In this document: positions 18,293-27,151 of the stretch, piece after piece
Layout of the letters: each line of letters opens with the position of its first letter
How positions within the stretch are numbered: position 1 is the first letter of the stretch
NCBI RefSeq assembly: GCF_004354015.1
Contig: NZ_SMRU01000018.1
Coordinates: forward strand, 1 to 64,000
DNA: 64,000 nt
Source: Arthrobacter terricola
GTDB taxonomy: Bacteria > Actinomycetota > Actinomycetes > Actinomycetales > Micrococcaceae
Direction of reading: 5' to 3'
Made by a program: the position numbers and the translations under genes
The notes under the pieces: generated by a model
What the model was told of the DNA's origin: nothing
Seen by the model: the letters and a program-made list of their open reading frames with translations, nothing else
The model's database searches: none

Positions 18293-19240
18293 TTAGCGGA
18301 CGCTTCCGGTGAGTTCGACGCCGGTGGAGGCTTCGCCGTCGGACTCTTCACCGGGGGCGGTCATCGCGGCGGTGGCCTCTTCGAGGCTCATCTTCTCGAA
18401 CGCTGCCATTTGCTCCGCGGTGACGGTGTAGACGGTGGAGAATTCACCGATTGGGACGACGGAGCTGAGCATCCGGTCCTGGTAGAGGTGGATCAGGTTG
18501 AATGCCTGGGCGCCGTCTTGTCCGCGCATCGAGTTTTCCGGAACGTTCAGGTCTTGGGTGTAGCACGTGGCGGAGGCGACCGTCACGGGTGCGCCGGCGA
18601 AGGTGCTGAACGTGGAGTAGTGCAGGTGGCCGGCCAGGATGCCGCGGACATCCGTACCCTCGATGATCTTTTCGAAACGGCTCTGTTCGCGCAGTTCGAA
18701 CTTCGCCATGATGGGAAGCGGGCTGGGGACGGGCGGGTGGTGCAGGGCGATGAGCGTGCCGTGCGGTGCCGGAGTGGCCAGGATGTCTTGAAGCCAAGTG
18801 AGTTGCTCGTCGGTGATTTCACCGTGGTGCTTGCCTGGGACGGTGGAATCCAGGGCGATGATGCGCAGGCCGTTGATGTCGTGGACGATGTCCACGGATT
18901 CCTGGCCGGCGTCGGAGTCGAGCAGGCCGGTGCGGAAGGCTGCGCGCTCGTCGTGGTTGCCCATGACCCAGATGATCTTGGCTCCGAGTTCTTCTGCCAC
19001 GGGTTCGACCATGTTGCGCAGGCGGACGTAGGCGTCCGGGCGTCCGGTGTCGGCGAGGTCTCCGGTGAACACTATGGCTTCGGGCTTGACCTGGGCTTTG
19101 GCGAAGTCGTGGAAGAGCTGGCGGAGGTTTTCGTCGCTGTCCACGCTGCCGTGGAGGAGGTCGTTGTCGGCGACAAAATGGGTGTCGCTGATGTGCAGGA
19201 TGAAGTGTTCGGGGGCGGGGTGCTGGGCTTCGGTGTTCAT
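18293..19240 (-). CDS. Calcineurin-like metallophosphodiesterase (CpdA/GpdQ type)
   Basis: 315-aa class III cyclic-nucleotide/glycerophosphodiester phosphodiesterase. All metal-ligand motifs are visible: D19-x-H21 in 'HISDTHF', G-D61 in 'VFTGDLAD', G-N95-H96-D/E in 'VMGNHDE', His in 'ALHHPP' and G-H205-x-H207 in 'LAGHLHYS'. No signal peptide, so it should act on imported substrate. It lies inside the importer operon between the phosphatase and permease genes. That context favours a diester such as a glycerophospho-compound over signalling cAMP, though CpdA-like cAMP hydrolysis cannot be ruled out. Confidence 0.9.
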   Translation of the reverse strand: MNTEAQHPAPEHFILHISDTHFVADNDLLHGSVDSDENLRQLFHDFAKAQVKPEAIVFTGDLADTGRPDAYVRLRNMVEPVAEELGAKIIWVMGNHDERAAFRTGLLDSDAGQESVDIVHDINGLRIIALDSTVPGKHHGEITDEQLTWLQDILATPAPHGTLIALHHPPVPSPLPIMAKFELREQSRFEKIIEGTDVRGILAGHLHYSTFSTFAGAPVTVASATCYTQDLNVPENSMRGQDGAQAFNLIHLYQDRMLSSVVPIGEFSTVYTVTAEQMAAFEKMSLEEATAAMTAPGEESDGEASTGVELTGSVR

Positions 19241-19266
19241 GGGTGTCTCCTTGACAGTTGAGGGAG

Positions 19267-20052
19267 TTAGCGGGTGGTGGTCAGGACGTCGGTGAGCCGC
19301 GCGAGATCGGCGTCGCTGAAGCCGTGGGCCTTCAGCAGTCCGGCGGCGCCGCCGTACAGTTCGTCCACGAGGTCCAGGGTGGTCGCCAGGACGGTGGCCG
19401 GGCTCGCGGTGATGATTTGGCGCAGTTCCTCACCGGTGCCGAGGCCGGGGTGTCCGGCCATGGCGGTAATCATGGTTTCGGCCCATTCGCCGGCGAGGTT
19501 TTCTTCGCTGGCGGTGTAGTCCAGGATTACGTGGTCGCGGTCGATTCCTGCGCCGAGGAGGGCGAGGGCGACGACGAGGCCGGTGCGGTCTTTGCCTGCG
19601 GTGCAGTGGACCAGGACGGGGTCGGTTCCGGAGTCGGCGATGAGGCGGACGGCGTCGGCGAGGCGCCGGGCGTGGCGGGTGATCATGAGGCGGTAGATCT
19701 CCGGCAGGGTAGTGATAGCCGCGGCGCCGGGGACGTTGCCTTGCTCGAAGACCGGATGGTGGTGGGTGGTGATGCCGAGTCCGTAGAGCCTGCTGGGCGA
19801 GCTCGCCAGTTCCGTGTGGTCGCGCAGGTCGATGACCAGGCGGATGCGGAGTTCGGAGACCTGGCGGCGTCCGGCGTCGGTGAGTGCGTGGAGCGCGTCC
19901 GAACGGTAGAGCTTGCCGTCGCGGAGGGCCCGGGCGGGGGTCCCGGCGGCGGTCGGGGAATGGCCGGCTGTGCTGCGGAAGTTGTAGGTGCCCTCGATCG
20001 GGTAGGGGCGGTTGCGGGTTCCGAAGACGGCGTCTTCGGCGGTGCTTGTCAC
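19267..20052 (-). CDS. MptpB/LipA-like tyrosine or phosphoinositide phosphatase
   Basis: 261-aa protein of the Tyr_phosphatase3 family. The P-loop is H149-C150-T-A-G-K154-D155-R156-T-G, the CxxGKDR form found in mycobacterial MptpB and Listeria LipA, which accept phosphoinositides as well as phosphotyrosine. The N-terminal 'YNFRSTAG' matches the family's NFR(D) start motif. The start is GTG with AAGGA 10 nt upstream. Cytoplasmic. Its place between the binding protein and a phosphodiesterase gene suggests a catabolic rather than signalling role. Confidence 0.88.
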   Translation of the reverse strand: MTSTAEDAVFGTRNRPYPIEGTYNFRSTAGHSPTAAGTPARALRDGKLYRSDALHALTDAGRRQVSELRIRLVIDLRDHTELASSPSRLYGLGITTHHHPVFEQGNVPGAAAITTLPEIYRLMITRHARRLADAVRLIADSGTDPVLVHCTAGKDRTGLVVALALLGAGIDRDHVILDYTASEENLAGEWAETMITAMAGHPGLGTGEELRQIITASPATVLATTLDLVDELYGGAAGLLKAHGFSDADLARLTDVLTTTR

Positions 20053-20083
20053 GGGGTCGGGTCCTTCCGGATGGGTCAGGGTG

Positions 20084-21436
20084 TTAGGGGATCAGGTCCT
20101 GGGCGCGCTTCTGGGCGTCGGCCATGGTGGTTTTGGGGTCTTTGCCGTAGTAGACGACGTTCTCGACGGCCTTGCCGAGGATGTCGTCGATCTGCACGTA
20201 GCTGTTGCCGGGGTAGGAAACCCAGGGCTGGAGGCGGTCCAGTTGGGCGAGGTTAGGGGCCAGGAGGGGGTTCTTCTGGGCCCAGTCGTGCAGGGAGCCG
20301 CCGGGCGCGGTCAGGGAGGTGCGCAGCGGCAGGTAGCCGATCTTGGTGGAGATCTGTTCGTAGGCGTGGTCGCTGGTCATGAACTTGATCAGTTCCCATC
20401 CGGCGCGTTGTTTCGCGGGGTCCTGGGACAGGACGAACAGGGCCGAGCCCGAGTTGGTGGGCACGGCAGGCTTGTCGCCGAAGGAGGGCATTCCGGCGGC
20501 TTTGAGGTCCCAGCCTCCCTTGGTCGCGGCGGCCATGAACGATCCCTGCAGCGCCGAGGTGGTGAGGATGAACGCGGTGTCGCCCTTTGCCAGTCCTTCG
20601 GACTGGGCGCTGGAGTCGGCGTTGCGCAGCACCCCGTCCTTGGTCAGCTGCGCGAGTTTCGTGACGGTGTCGACGGCGGCGTCGGAGCCGAAACCGATGG
20701 TTTTGCGGTCATCGGAGAGGACTTGGGCGCCGTTGGACTTGAACATGCCCTGCATGCACCAGTTCCCGCCGATGCTGGTGCAGGAGATGTCCAGGGAAGG
20801 TTTTCCGGTTTTCGCGGACACGGCCTTCGCCGCGGCTTCGACTTTGTCCCAGGTGGACAAGTCGGGGTTGGTCACTCCGGCTTCGGCGAGTTTGGTGGCG
20901 TTGTAGAACAGGACGGGGGTGGAGAAGACGTAGGGGATGCCGTAGGTCTTGCCGTTCCAGTCGGTCAGGTGCTTGGCGTTGGGGTGGAACGGGTGGGCTC
21001 CGCCGAGGGCGTCGTCCACGGCTTTTTGGCCGACGAGGTCGCTGATGGGCTGGGCGCCGAGCTGGGTGGCGGCGAAGTCGAGGGAATCGAAGGTCAGTTG
21101 GGCGACGTCGGGGGCGTGGCCGGCGAGCAGCTGGGTCTGGACGCTGCTGACGGTGTTGGACCCGACGGCGCCGCCTCCTTGCGGTGCCTGTGAGGTGACG
21201 TGGATGTTCGGATGGGCCTTTTCAAAGTCGGCCACGAGGCCCTTGACGGTGTCCGTCCAGACACCGGCCTGGGCCAGGTTGTAGCTTTCGAACGTGATGT
21301 TGACTTGTTGGTCCGGGGACAGTTCGGGGATCTGTTTGGCCACGGTGCTGGCCTGGGAGGTGCCGGAGCACCCGGCGAGTGCCACGGCGGCCATGCCGGC
21401 CGCGAGGGTCAGTGCAAGTGAACGGAGAGGGCGCAC
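20084..21436 (-). CDS. ABC transporter solute-binding lipoprotein (UgpB-like)
   Basis: 450-aa family 1 binding protein. GTG start at 21436 with AAGGAAA upstream; signal peptide ending at the lipobox 'VALAGC'. Mature features 'ITFESYNLAQAGVWTDTVKG', 'LLAGHAPDVAQL' and 'YGIPYVFSTPVLFYNATKL' resemble glycerol-3-phosphate/glycerophosphodiester-type binding proteins (UgpB group). Second gene of the operon, 82 nt after the ATPase stop. The exact ligand is inferred from neighbours only. Confidence 0.9.
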   Translation of the reverse strand: MRPLRSLALTLAAGMAAVALAGCSGTSQASTVAKQIPELSPDQQVNITFESYNLAQAGVWTDTVKGLVADFEKAHPNIHVTSQAPQGGGAVGSNTVSSVQTQLLAGHAPDVAQLTFDSLDFAATQLGAQPISDLVGQKAVDDALGGAHPFHPNAKHLTDWNGKTYGIPYVFSTPVLFYNATKLAEAGVTNPDLSTWDKVEAAAKAVSAKTGKPSLDISCTSIGGNWCMQGMFKSNGAQVLSDDRKTIGFGSDAAVDTVTKLAQLTKDGVLRNADSSAQSEGLAKGDTAFILTTSALQGSFMAAATKGGWDLKAAGMPSFGDKPAVPTNSGSALFVLSQDPAKQRAGWELIKFMTSDHAYEQISTKIGYLPLRTSLTAPGGSLHDWAQKNPLLAPNLAQLDRLQPWVSYPGNSYVQIDDILGKAVENVVYYGKDPKTTMADAQKRAQDLIP

Positions 21437-21518
21437 GTTTTTCCTTGGGTTCAGGGGTGGAATGGTGACTGGGCTGGGGGAGCCCGGTTTCGGGTGGGGT
21501 CCGGAACCGGGGGAGGAG

Positions 21519-22670
21519 CTAGAGGGCCGCTGCGGGCTGTGCCGGGGCGGTTGTGTGCGCCGGTGTCGCGTCGGGCTGCCACTCGAGGCGCCGGCCGCTT
21601 GCGCGGTCGAAGAGGTGCAGGTGGGGTGTGTCGGCGCTGAGTACGACGGCGGTTCCCGTCTCCCAGCGTTGGTTCCGCGGGGCGCGCACGGCGACGCGTT
21701 TTTCCCCGATGCGGCAGTAGATCACCTGTTCGCTGCCGAGGTTCTCGGAGAGCTCAACGGTGCCCCGGAGGGCCGCTCCGGCACTGGGCGCGGCCGCGGA
21801 CGACCCGGCTGCGTGAAGGTTCAGGTGCTCGGGTCGGATCCCAAGCACGACGTCGCGCCGGGGTGTTTCGCCGGTCCATAGCACTGCCTCGACTGACGGG
21901 GCCATGACCGTGATGGAGCCGCCGCTGGTGGAAAGCTCCGCGTCGATCAGGTTGGTGGCCGGTGAGCCAAGGAACCCCGCAGCGAACACGGACGCGGGCG
22001 TGTCGTAGAGCTCTTCGGGAGTGCCGAGTTGCTCGAGCTGGCCGCCGTTGAGCAGCGCGATCTTGGTGGCCATGGTCATGGCCTCGACTTGGTCGTGCGT
22101 GACATAGATGAACGTTGCGCCGAGGCGTTGGTGCAGGGCAGCCAGTTCCTGCCGGGTCGCCGTGCGGAGCTTGGCATCGAGGTTGGACAGAGGCTCGTCC
22201 ATCAGGAAGGCCTTCGGCTCGCGCACCAGGGCACGGGCCACGGCGACACGCTGGCGCTGGCCACCGGACAATTCCTTGGGTTTGCGCTCCAACAGGTGGC
22301 CGATCTCGACCATTCCAGCCACAGTTTCGACGCGTTTTGTGATGTCCTGCTTGGCGGCGCGGCGCACCTTCAGCGGGAAGGCCAGGTTCTTCGCGACGCT
22401 CAGGTGCGGGTACAAGGCGTAGCTCTGGAAGACCATGGCCAGGTCGCGTTTCTTGGACGGAGCGGTGGTGATGTCCACCCCGTCCAGTTCCAGCGAGCCC
22501 GACGTGGGTTCCAGCAGACCCGCGATCATGCGCAGCAGGGTGGTCTTGCCGCAGCCGCTGGGGCCGAGCAGGACCAGGAAATCACCGTCTTCAACGGTGA
22601 GCGATACGTTCTTTACCACTGGCACGTTCTTGAACGAACGCGACAGCTGGTTGAGCACAAGTCGGCCCAC
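21519..22670 (-). CDS. Sugar/glycerophosphodiester ABC importer ATPase (UgpC/MalK type)
   Basis: 383-aa ATPase. Walker A 'GPSGCGKTT', Q-loop 'VFQSYALYPHLSV', signature 'LSGGQRQRVAVA', Walker B 'AFLMDEPLSNLD' and H-loop 'VTHDQ', then a C-terminal OB-type regulatory domain. GTG at 22670 is preferred as start because GGAGG lies 5 nt upstream; a GTG at 22676 overlaps that site. It is the first gene of the RpiR-controlled operon and the only MalK-type ATPase in the window, so it might also energise the galactoside importer at 6-9 kb. Confidence 0.93.
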   Translation of the reverse strand: MGRLVLNQLSRSFKNVPVVKNVSLTVEDGDFLVLLGPSGCGKTTLLRMIAGLLEPTSGSLELDGVDITTAPSKKRDLAMVFQSYALYPHLSVAKNLAFPLKVRRAAKQDITKRVETVAGMVEIGHLLERKPKELSGGQRQRVAVARALVREPKAFLMDEPLSNLDAKLRTATRQELAALHQRLGATFIYVTHDQVEAMTMATKIALLNGGQLEQLGTPEELYDTPASVFAAGFLGSPATNLIDAELSTSGGSITVMAPSVEAVLWTGETPRRDVVLGIRPEHLNLHAAGSSAAAPSAGAALRGTVELSENLGSEQVIYCRIGEKRVAVRAPRNQRWETGTAVVLSADTPHLHLFDRASGRRLEWQPDATPAHTTAPAQPAAAL

Positions 22671-22693
22671 GAGCACCTCCGGGGGAAACGATT

Positions 22694-22719
22694 TTTCCTA
22701 ACTCTGATCATTTAGGAAA
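22694..22719. promoter_or_regulatory. Inverted repeat upstream of the importer operon, likely RpiR operator
   Basis: TTTCCTAA (22694-22701) and TTAGGAAA (22712-22719) form a perfect 8-bp inverted repeat with a 10-bp spacer, giving an 18-bp centre-to-centre spacing. It is 24-49 nt upstream of the ATPase start and downstream of the RpiR gene on the same strand. Position and symmetry fit the operator of that regulator. Confidence 0.68.
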
Positions 22720-22827
22720 CGTCTTACCCTTGAAGGGTCGTGGCCGATGATGAACAGGCGGTGGGCGGCGCGTGAACTCCCCGTGGGTGGACTGGAAACA
22801 GTTGAAGCCATCCCCGGTCTGAGGCAG

Positions 22828-23718
22828 TTATTCCGGGTTTTCCACCATGTGCAGGACTTCTTCGAAAACGGCCGAGCGGGCCCGTTCGACGTCGAGGGAA
22901 TCGGCTGTCACGGCCGCATGCAGGGCGGTCAGCACGAGCATCTGGACGATGTTGCCGATCGGGAGTTGGTCGTTCCAGGAATGGAATTCCGCCCCGGCGA
23001 CCAGGGTATGGGTCGCCAGGTCCGCGAGCTCGGATTTGGCGTAACTGGTCACCCCGATCACCGTGGCCTTGCGTTCGGCTGCGATCCGCGCCGAACCGAT
23101 CGTGAAAGAGTTCATGCCGCTGTCACTGATCGCGATGCAGACATCCCGCTCCGAGAGGAGTTTCGCGGTGATGTGCTGCGACACGATGTCCGACGGCGCC
23201 TCGCACCCCACCCCCGAGGCGAGGAAGCGCAGCGCCAGGGACTGCGCGGGAAACAAGGACGCCCCATTGGCGACCACCACCAGGCGCCCCCCGGTCCGGA
23301 TCGCCTTCACGGCGGCATCGAACGCCGCGAAGTCCAGGGACCCCAAAGACCCGCGGATATCGTGTGCCGCCCGGGAGAAAATCCCGGTCACCAGATGCTC
23401 GGAGGACCCGGGCTCACCCGTCGCCCCCATCTCCCCGTCATGGAGGCCGTCCCGGGCCGCCGCCCCAAGGTCGCGCAGCAGGACCTGGCGCAAGTGCTGG
23501 AACCCGTCAAAACCCATGTTCTTGCAGGCCCGCACAATCGTCGCTGGCGAAGTCCCGGTCCGTGCGACCAGATCCGCGACCGACATTCTCGCCACGGTCT
23601 CCGGCGAATCAAGGCACAACTGTGCCACCCGCTGTTCGCTTCGAACCAGCGACGGGAACATTGACTTGATATGGGCACGCGAACCACCCAAAGGCGGCTC
23701 GGACTTGTACGGGGTCAT
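22828..23718 (-). CDS. RpiR/MurR-family regulator with SIS domain
   Basis: 296 aa from the ATG at 23718 (AAGGG upstream). The N-terminal RpiR helix-turn-helix reads 'SVADLVARTGTSPATIVRAC' (about residues 45-65); a C-terminal SIS domain ('ISDSGMNSFTIGSARIA') binds phosphosugars in this family. It precedes the importer-phosphatase operon on the same strand, with an inverted repeat between them. This links the operon to a phosphorylated ligand, consistent with imported phosphodiesters or sugar phosphates. Confidence 0.92.
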   Translation of the reverse strand: MTPYKSEPPLGGSRAHIKSMFPSLVRSEQRVAQLCLDSPETVARMSVADLVARTGTSPATIVRACKNMGFDGFQHLRQVLLRDLGAAARDGLHDGEMGATGEPGSSEHLVTGIFSRAAHDIRGSLGSLDFAAFDAAVKAIRTGGRLVVVANGASLFPAQSLALRFLASGVGCEAPSDIVSQHITAKLLSERDVCIAISDSGMNSFTIGSARIAAERKATVIGVTSYAKSELADLATHTLVAGAEFHSWNDQLPIGNIVQMLVLTALHAAVTADSLDVERARSAVFEEVLHMVENPE

Positions 23719-23745
23719 TGGCCCTTCATACCAGATCCACTTGAA

Positions 23746-24549
23746 TAGCCGGCCAAGACCGTCACCGCCCTGATCGTCTCCCGCGCCATCGAGGCCGGGA
23801 TGATGTCCTGGAACGACCCGATCACGAAATGGATTCCGGAACTCGCCCGGCGCGATCCGCGCTTCACGCACATCACGCTCGGCGAGTTGGTGGACATGCG
23901 GTCCGGGATCGAGTTCCAAGTGTCAGCGTCGTTTCCGTGGTTCGACCAGGGCGCCCCCCGCGTCTACTACGCCAGCGATCTGGAAGCGGCGACACTGAAG
24001 TACCCGCAGATCGAGTCAATGCCGGGCCCGTTCACCTACAACGACTGGGCACCCAACCTGCTCGGCATCGCCTACCAACGCGCCACCGGACACCTCATGA
24101 GTGGTCCTGCCACAGCTGCCCTGTGGTCGGACCTCGGCGCGCAGACCCCGGCGCACTGGCTCGTCGACGCGTACGGCTTCCCGTGGCAGGAGAGCGGCTT
24201 CGTCGCCTCCGCCAGCGACATCGCCCGGATCGGACAGCTTCTCCTCGACAGCCCGGCAAGCGACTTCACCCGCCGCAGCGCTGCTGCGCTCAGCACCCCG
24301 GTCGTCTCGCTCGGCCCGGGCGCTCCGCCCGGGTACGGCAGCGTACCGATGGGGTACGGCAACGGACTCTGGATCCTCCACGACACCGACCAACCCGCCT
24401 ACGCCGCCCTCGGTTACCACGGCGAAGTCATGATCGCCGACCCCGCCACAGACACCGTCATCGTCCGGCTCGGCGACTCCGGCTACGAAAACCTCGCCAC
24501 CGAACCCCAGATCGCCGCCCAACTTGAGCACTGGGCGCACAAACTCTAG
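23746..24549 (+). pseudogene. 5'-truncated serine beta-lactamase-like hydrolase
   Basis: The frame resembles the class C beta-lactamase/6-aminohexanoate-dimer-hydrolase family but begins only at the active site. It reads TAG-Pro-Ala-Lys, where the nucleophile serine of SxxK should be, followed by 'TVTALIVSRAIEAGMMSW'. Downstream family features remain: 'ITLGELVDMRSGI', a YxN-type 'FTYNDWAPNLLG', 'SASDIARIGQLLL' and 'YHGEVMIADPATDTVIVRLG'. Intact relatives are about 400 aa; here the first third, signal or leader, and the catalytic Ser are gone. An ATG at 23800 could still be translated, but the product would be inactive. The junction lies about 28 bp from the RpiR start. Confidence 0.75.
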
Positions 24550-24840
24550 GCCCGACATCTGGGCGTCCGGCGAAGGACCGGGCCGTGACACCGGACGGAA
24601 ATGAGGCACGCAGCTGGTGGGCACGTCCTTCCATCCTCACTTCAAGGCTTTGAAGGCGTCGACGAAGGTCCGTGACCGGTCATTGAGGTACTGTTCCAGC
24701 CCGAACTTCCGACCCGGCGCTTACACGGGGGTCATCGACAAGAGCCCACCATAGGTTATTCACCATCATGAATCTGATCGATCAGCTCGTATCGCAACCT
24801 GGGGACGCTGCCGGTTTCGCGGCAGTGCCCACCCGGTGGC
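24550..24840. other. Gap with a possible C-terminal coding scrap
   Basis: On the minus strand 24720-24637 a short frame reads 'GRKFGLEQYLNDRSRTFVDA' and ends 'FKALK' before TGA. It looks like the tail of a helical protein but has a stop just upstream and no start. It may be debris from the rearrangement that also truncated the neighbouring hydrolase gene. Nothing else is recognisable. Confidence 0.3.
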
Positions 24841-25140
24841 CTATGCGGCGCGCTGTATGGGTTGGCGTGCCGAGGCCTCGACCTGCGGGGTATCGGCATG
24901 GTTCGGGGTGTTGGCAGGGGTATCCCATTTTCGGCGTTCGCGGGTCTCGCCGTAGGGGACATCGGGGCTGAGGGCAACGGTGTAGCGGTCATATCCGTGC
25001 TGGGTGACCAGGATGCCGCACGAGCGTTCCCGCAGGGCCTGCTGGAGGACGGTCTCGACGGCGGTGTTCAGTTCGGTTTCGATGATGCCAGGTTCGCGGG
25101 CGGTGATCTCCAGAACGAGGTCGGGGAGGTGCTTGATCAT
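24841..25140 (-). CDS. Small hypothetical protein
   Basis: 99 aa from the ATG at 25140 with a weak GTGAGA ribosome site. It has an N-terminal segment 'LPDLVLEITAREPG', a helix, then 'CGILVTQHGYDRYTVALSPD' and 'VPYGETRERR'. The compact alternation of hydrophobic strands and one helix looks like a real folded domain, and the C-terminal 25 residues look disordered. I believe similar small proteins occur widely in Arthrobacter relatives without a known function. Confidence 0.55.
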   Translation of the reverse strand: MIKHLPDLVLEITAREPGIIETELNTAVETVLQQALRERSCGILVTQHGYDRYTVALSPDVPYGETRERRKWDTPANTPNHADTPQVEASARQPIQRAA

Positions 25141-25528
25141 GGTGTTCTCACTTTCGAGGCTCGGGCCGCGTCGGGAAAGTCAAAGGTGGTCGCTCCGCGC
25201 ACGGCTGGGCAAGGGAGGCGGAAATACTTGGAGTTCGTGAGTGTGCCCGGCATTCGATGATGGGGCGGTGGCCGGCCGTGAATATCAGGCGGGCGGGACC
25301 GGAGAAATGATTGTCTCGTGGATCCAAGGACAGTCTGGCGGAACGTCTGCGACGAGCGCAAGTGGAAACGCCGGAATGTTCCGAAAGTGCCGCTGCCGTG
25401 GCGTGATGAGCGCAGGGAACGGCGCCGTTGACCTTAATTGCTAGGCGGCTCTCAATTAATCATTTCGGTTCAGGCTCCGTTCATTGCCCTGCCGCCCCGG
25501 GTTAAGTCCGCATCGTGAGACTCTATCG
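25141..25528. other. Intergenic region upstream of the PHP phosphoesterase gene
   Basis: No gene recognised. The last 100 bases (about 25430-25475) are AT-richer (TTAATTGC, CAATTAATCATTT) and probably carry the promoter for the exported phosphoesterase. No clear operator palindrome was seen. Confidence 0.4.
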
Positions 25529-27091
25529 GTGACTTCACCATGTAAGGCCCACGAGGCCGAAAGTGTTTCCCTGTCTCCTTCCCGCCGTGGTTTCCTGGCC
25601 GCCGCGCTGACCGGTGCGGCAGTGACCCTGTCGCCGATGTCCTTCGCGGCCGCGGACACGGGCACGAGCCAGACCCAGACCATCACCGGGCATTTGGATC
25701 CCGGTGCTGCGGACTTCGTGTACCTGCCGGTCCAGGTTCCCGCCGGGGTCAATAAGATCAGCGTCTCCTACACCTACAGCAAGCCCCAGGTTGCTTCGGG
25801 GCTGCTGTCCAACTCCTGCGATATCGGTGTCTTTGACGAAAAGGGCACCGACCTTGCCGGCAAGGGCTTCCGCGGCTGGTCCGGCGGCTTCCGGACCGAG
25901 TTCTTCATCAGCGCCGCCGAGGCCACCCCGGGATACCTCCCGGGTCCGGTCGGCAAAGGCACCTGGAACATCGCCTTGGGCCCCTATCAGGTCGCCGAGC
26001 AAGGCATGGACTACACCGTGAACGTGACCCTCGACTACGGGCCGGACGGTGCGGCCTTCCGTCCGCAATACCCGCCGACGCAGGTCAATGGCCGGGGAGC
26101 GGGCTGGTACCGGGGCGACGCGCACCTGCACACCGTCTACTCCGACGGCAAGCGCACCCCGGCCGAGGTAGCGGCCGGCGCACGAGCGGCGAAGCTGGAT
26201 TTCATGATCAGCACCGATCACAACACCCCTGCCTCCCACGGGGTGTGGGGCCCGTTGGCGGGGGATGACCTGCTCATCCTCACGGGCGAAGAAGTCACCA
26301 CCCGCAACGGCCACTACCTCGCGTTGGGGATCGAACCGGGGGACTGGATCGACTGGCGCTACCGGGCCCGCGACAAGGGCTTCGAACAGGAAGCACAGCA
26401 CATCCACGCCTCCGGAGGGCTCGTCGTGCCGGCCCATCCTTACTGCCCGTACGTCGCGTGCCGCTGGAAGTTCGGCTACGACGACGCCGACGCCGTCGAA
26501 GTGTGGACCGGACCGTGGACCGCCGACGACGAGTACGCGATCAACACCTGGGACTCCATGCTCGCCCATTCCGTCCGCACCGGCGGCCGTTGGGTTCCGG
26601 CCATGGGCAACAGCGACGCGCACAGCGCGCCGCAGGTCATCGGCTTGCCGCACAACGTGGTCAACGCGGCAGCACTGTCCCGGGACGCCCTGCTGGAAGG
26701 TATCCGCAACGGACGCAGCTGGATCGCCGAATCCGCTGACATTTCGCTCGACCTCACCGTTGCCGCCGGCGGACGGAAAGCCGGTGTCGGGGACCGGCTG
26801 GACGTCGCCCCGGACGTGCCCGTCACGGTGAAGGTCGACGTCGCGGGCGTCCCGAACGGCGTCCTGCGGGTCATCACCGATGAAGGCCAGACCCAGCAAG
26901 TCACGCTTCCGGCCTCCGGCCAGGGCACCCACGCCTGGGTCACGACCGCGCAGCTCTCGGCGTACGTGCGCGTCGAGGTCCGCCACCCGATGCCCGACGG
27001 ATCCCCCAGCAACGGCACCAACATGGGCACAACACTTCTCCTGGGCCCGATGGCCGCCCTCACCAATCCGATCTTCCTCGGGAAAAACTAG
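25529..27091 (+). CDS. Tat-exported CehA/McbA-family PHP phosphoesterase
   Basis: 520 aa from the GTG at 25529 (a TTG at 25484 is also open). A twin-arginine signal 'SPSRRGFLAAALTGAAVTLS' indicates folded export. A beta-rich N-terminal domain (about 50-190) is followed by the PHP domain, starting 'RGDAHLHTVYSDGKRTPAEV' with HxH metal ligands, then 'ISTDHNTPA', 'GEEVTTRNGHYLALG', 'VVPAHPY' and 'MGNSDAHS'. A C-terminal beta-sandwich completes it. CehA/McbA-type enzymes hydrolyse phosphate or carbamate esters. Outside the cell it could release products for the RpiR-controlled importer, which is an inference from proximity. A strong terminator follows. Confidence 0.88.
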   Translation: MTSPCKAHEAESVSLSPSRRGFLAAALTGAAVTLSPMSFAAADTGTSQTQTITGHLDPGAADFVYLPVQVPAGVNKISVSYTYSKPQVASGLLSNSCDIGVFDEKGTDLAGKGFRGWSGGFRTEFFISAAEATPGYLPGPVGKGTWNIALGPYQVAEQGMDYTVNVTLDYGPDGAAFRPQYPPTQVNGRGAGWYRGDAHLHTVYSDGKRTPAEVAAGARAAKLDFMISTDHNTPASHGVWGPLAGDDLLILTGEEVTTRNGHYLALGIEPGDWIDWRYRARDKGFEQEAQHIHASGGLVVPAHPYCPYVACRWKFGYDDADAVEVWTGPWTADDEYAINTWDSMLAHSVRTGGRWVPAMGNSDAHSAPQVIGLPHNVVNAAALSRDALLEGIRNGRSWIAESADISLDLTVAAGGRKAGVGDRLDVAPDVPVTVKVDVAGVPNGVLRVITDEGQTQQVTLPASGQGTHAWVTTAQLSAYVRVEVRHPMPDGSPSNGTNMGTTLLLGPMAALTNPIFLGKN

Positions 27092-27106
27092 CAACCTGAT
27101 CCGCTG

Positions 27107-27151
27107 AAACCGGCGCTGGGATCTCGTGAGAGCCAGCGCCGGTTTTGTTTT
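27107..27151 (+). terminator. Rho-independent terminator after the PHP phosphoesterase gene
   Basis: AAACCGGCGCTGG (27107-27119) pairs perfectly with CCAGCGCCGGTTT (27133-27145), followed by a T-rich run TGTTTTTG. The loop contains a further CTC/GAG mini-stem. It lies 16 nt after the stop codon. Confidence 0.88.

Noticed and set aside
18293..19240. Reading the metallophosphoesterase as a plain cAMP phosphodiesterase
   Set aside because: Motifs allow it, but its position inside an importer operon with an RpiR regulator fits a catabolic diesterase better; left open in the entry.
18224..21193. Long + strand open frames opposite the phosphodiesterase, phosphatase and binding protein genes
   Set aside because: Compositionally typical antisense frames; the minus-strand genes carry all conserved motifs.
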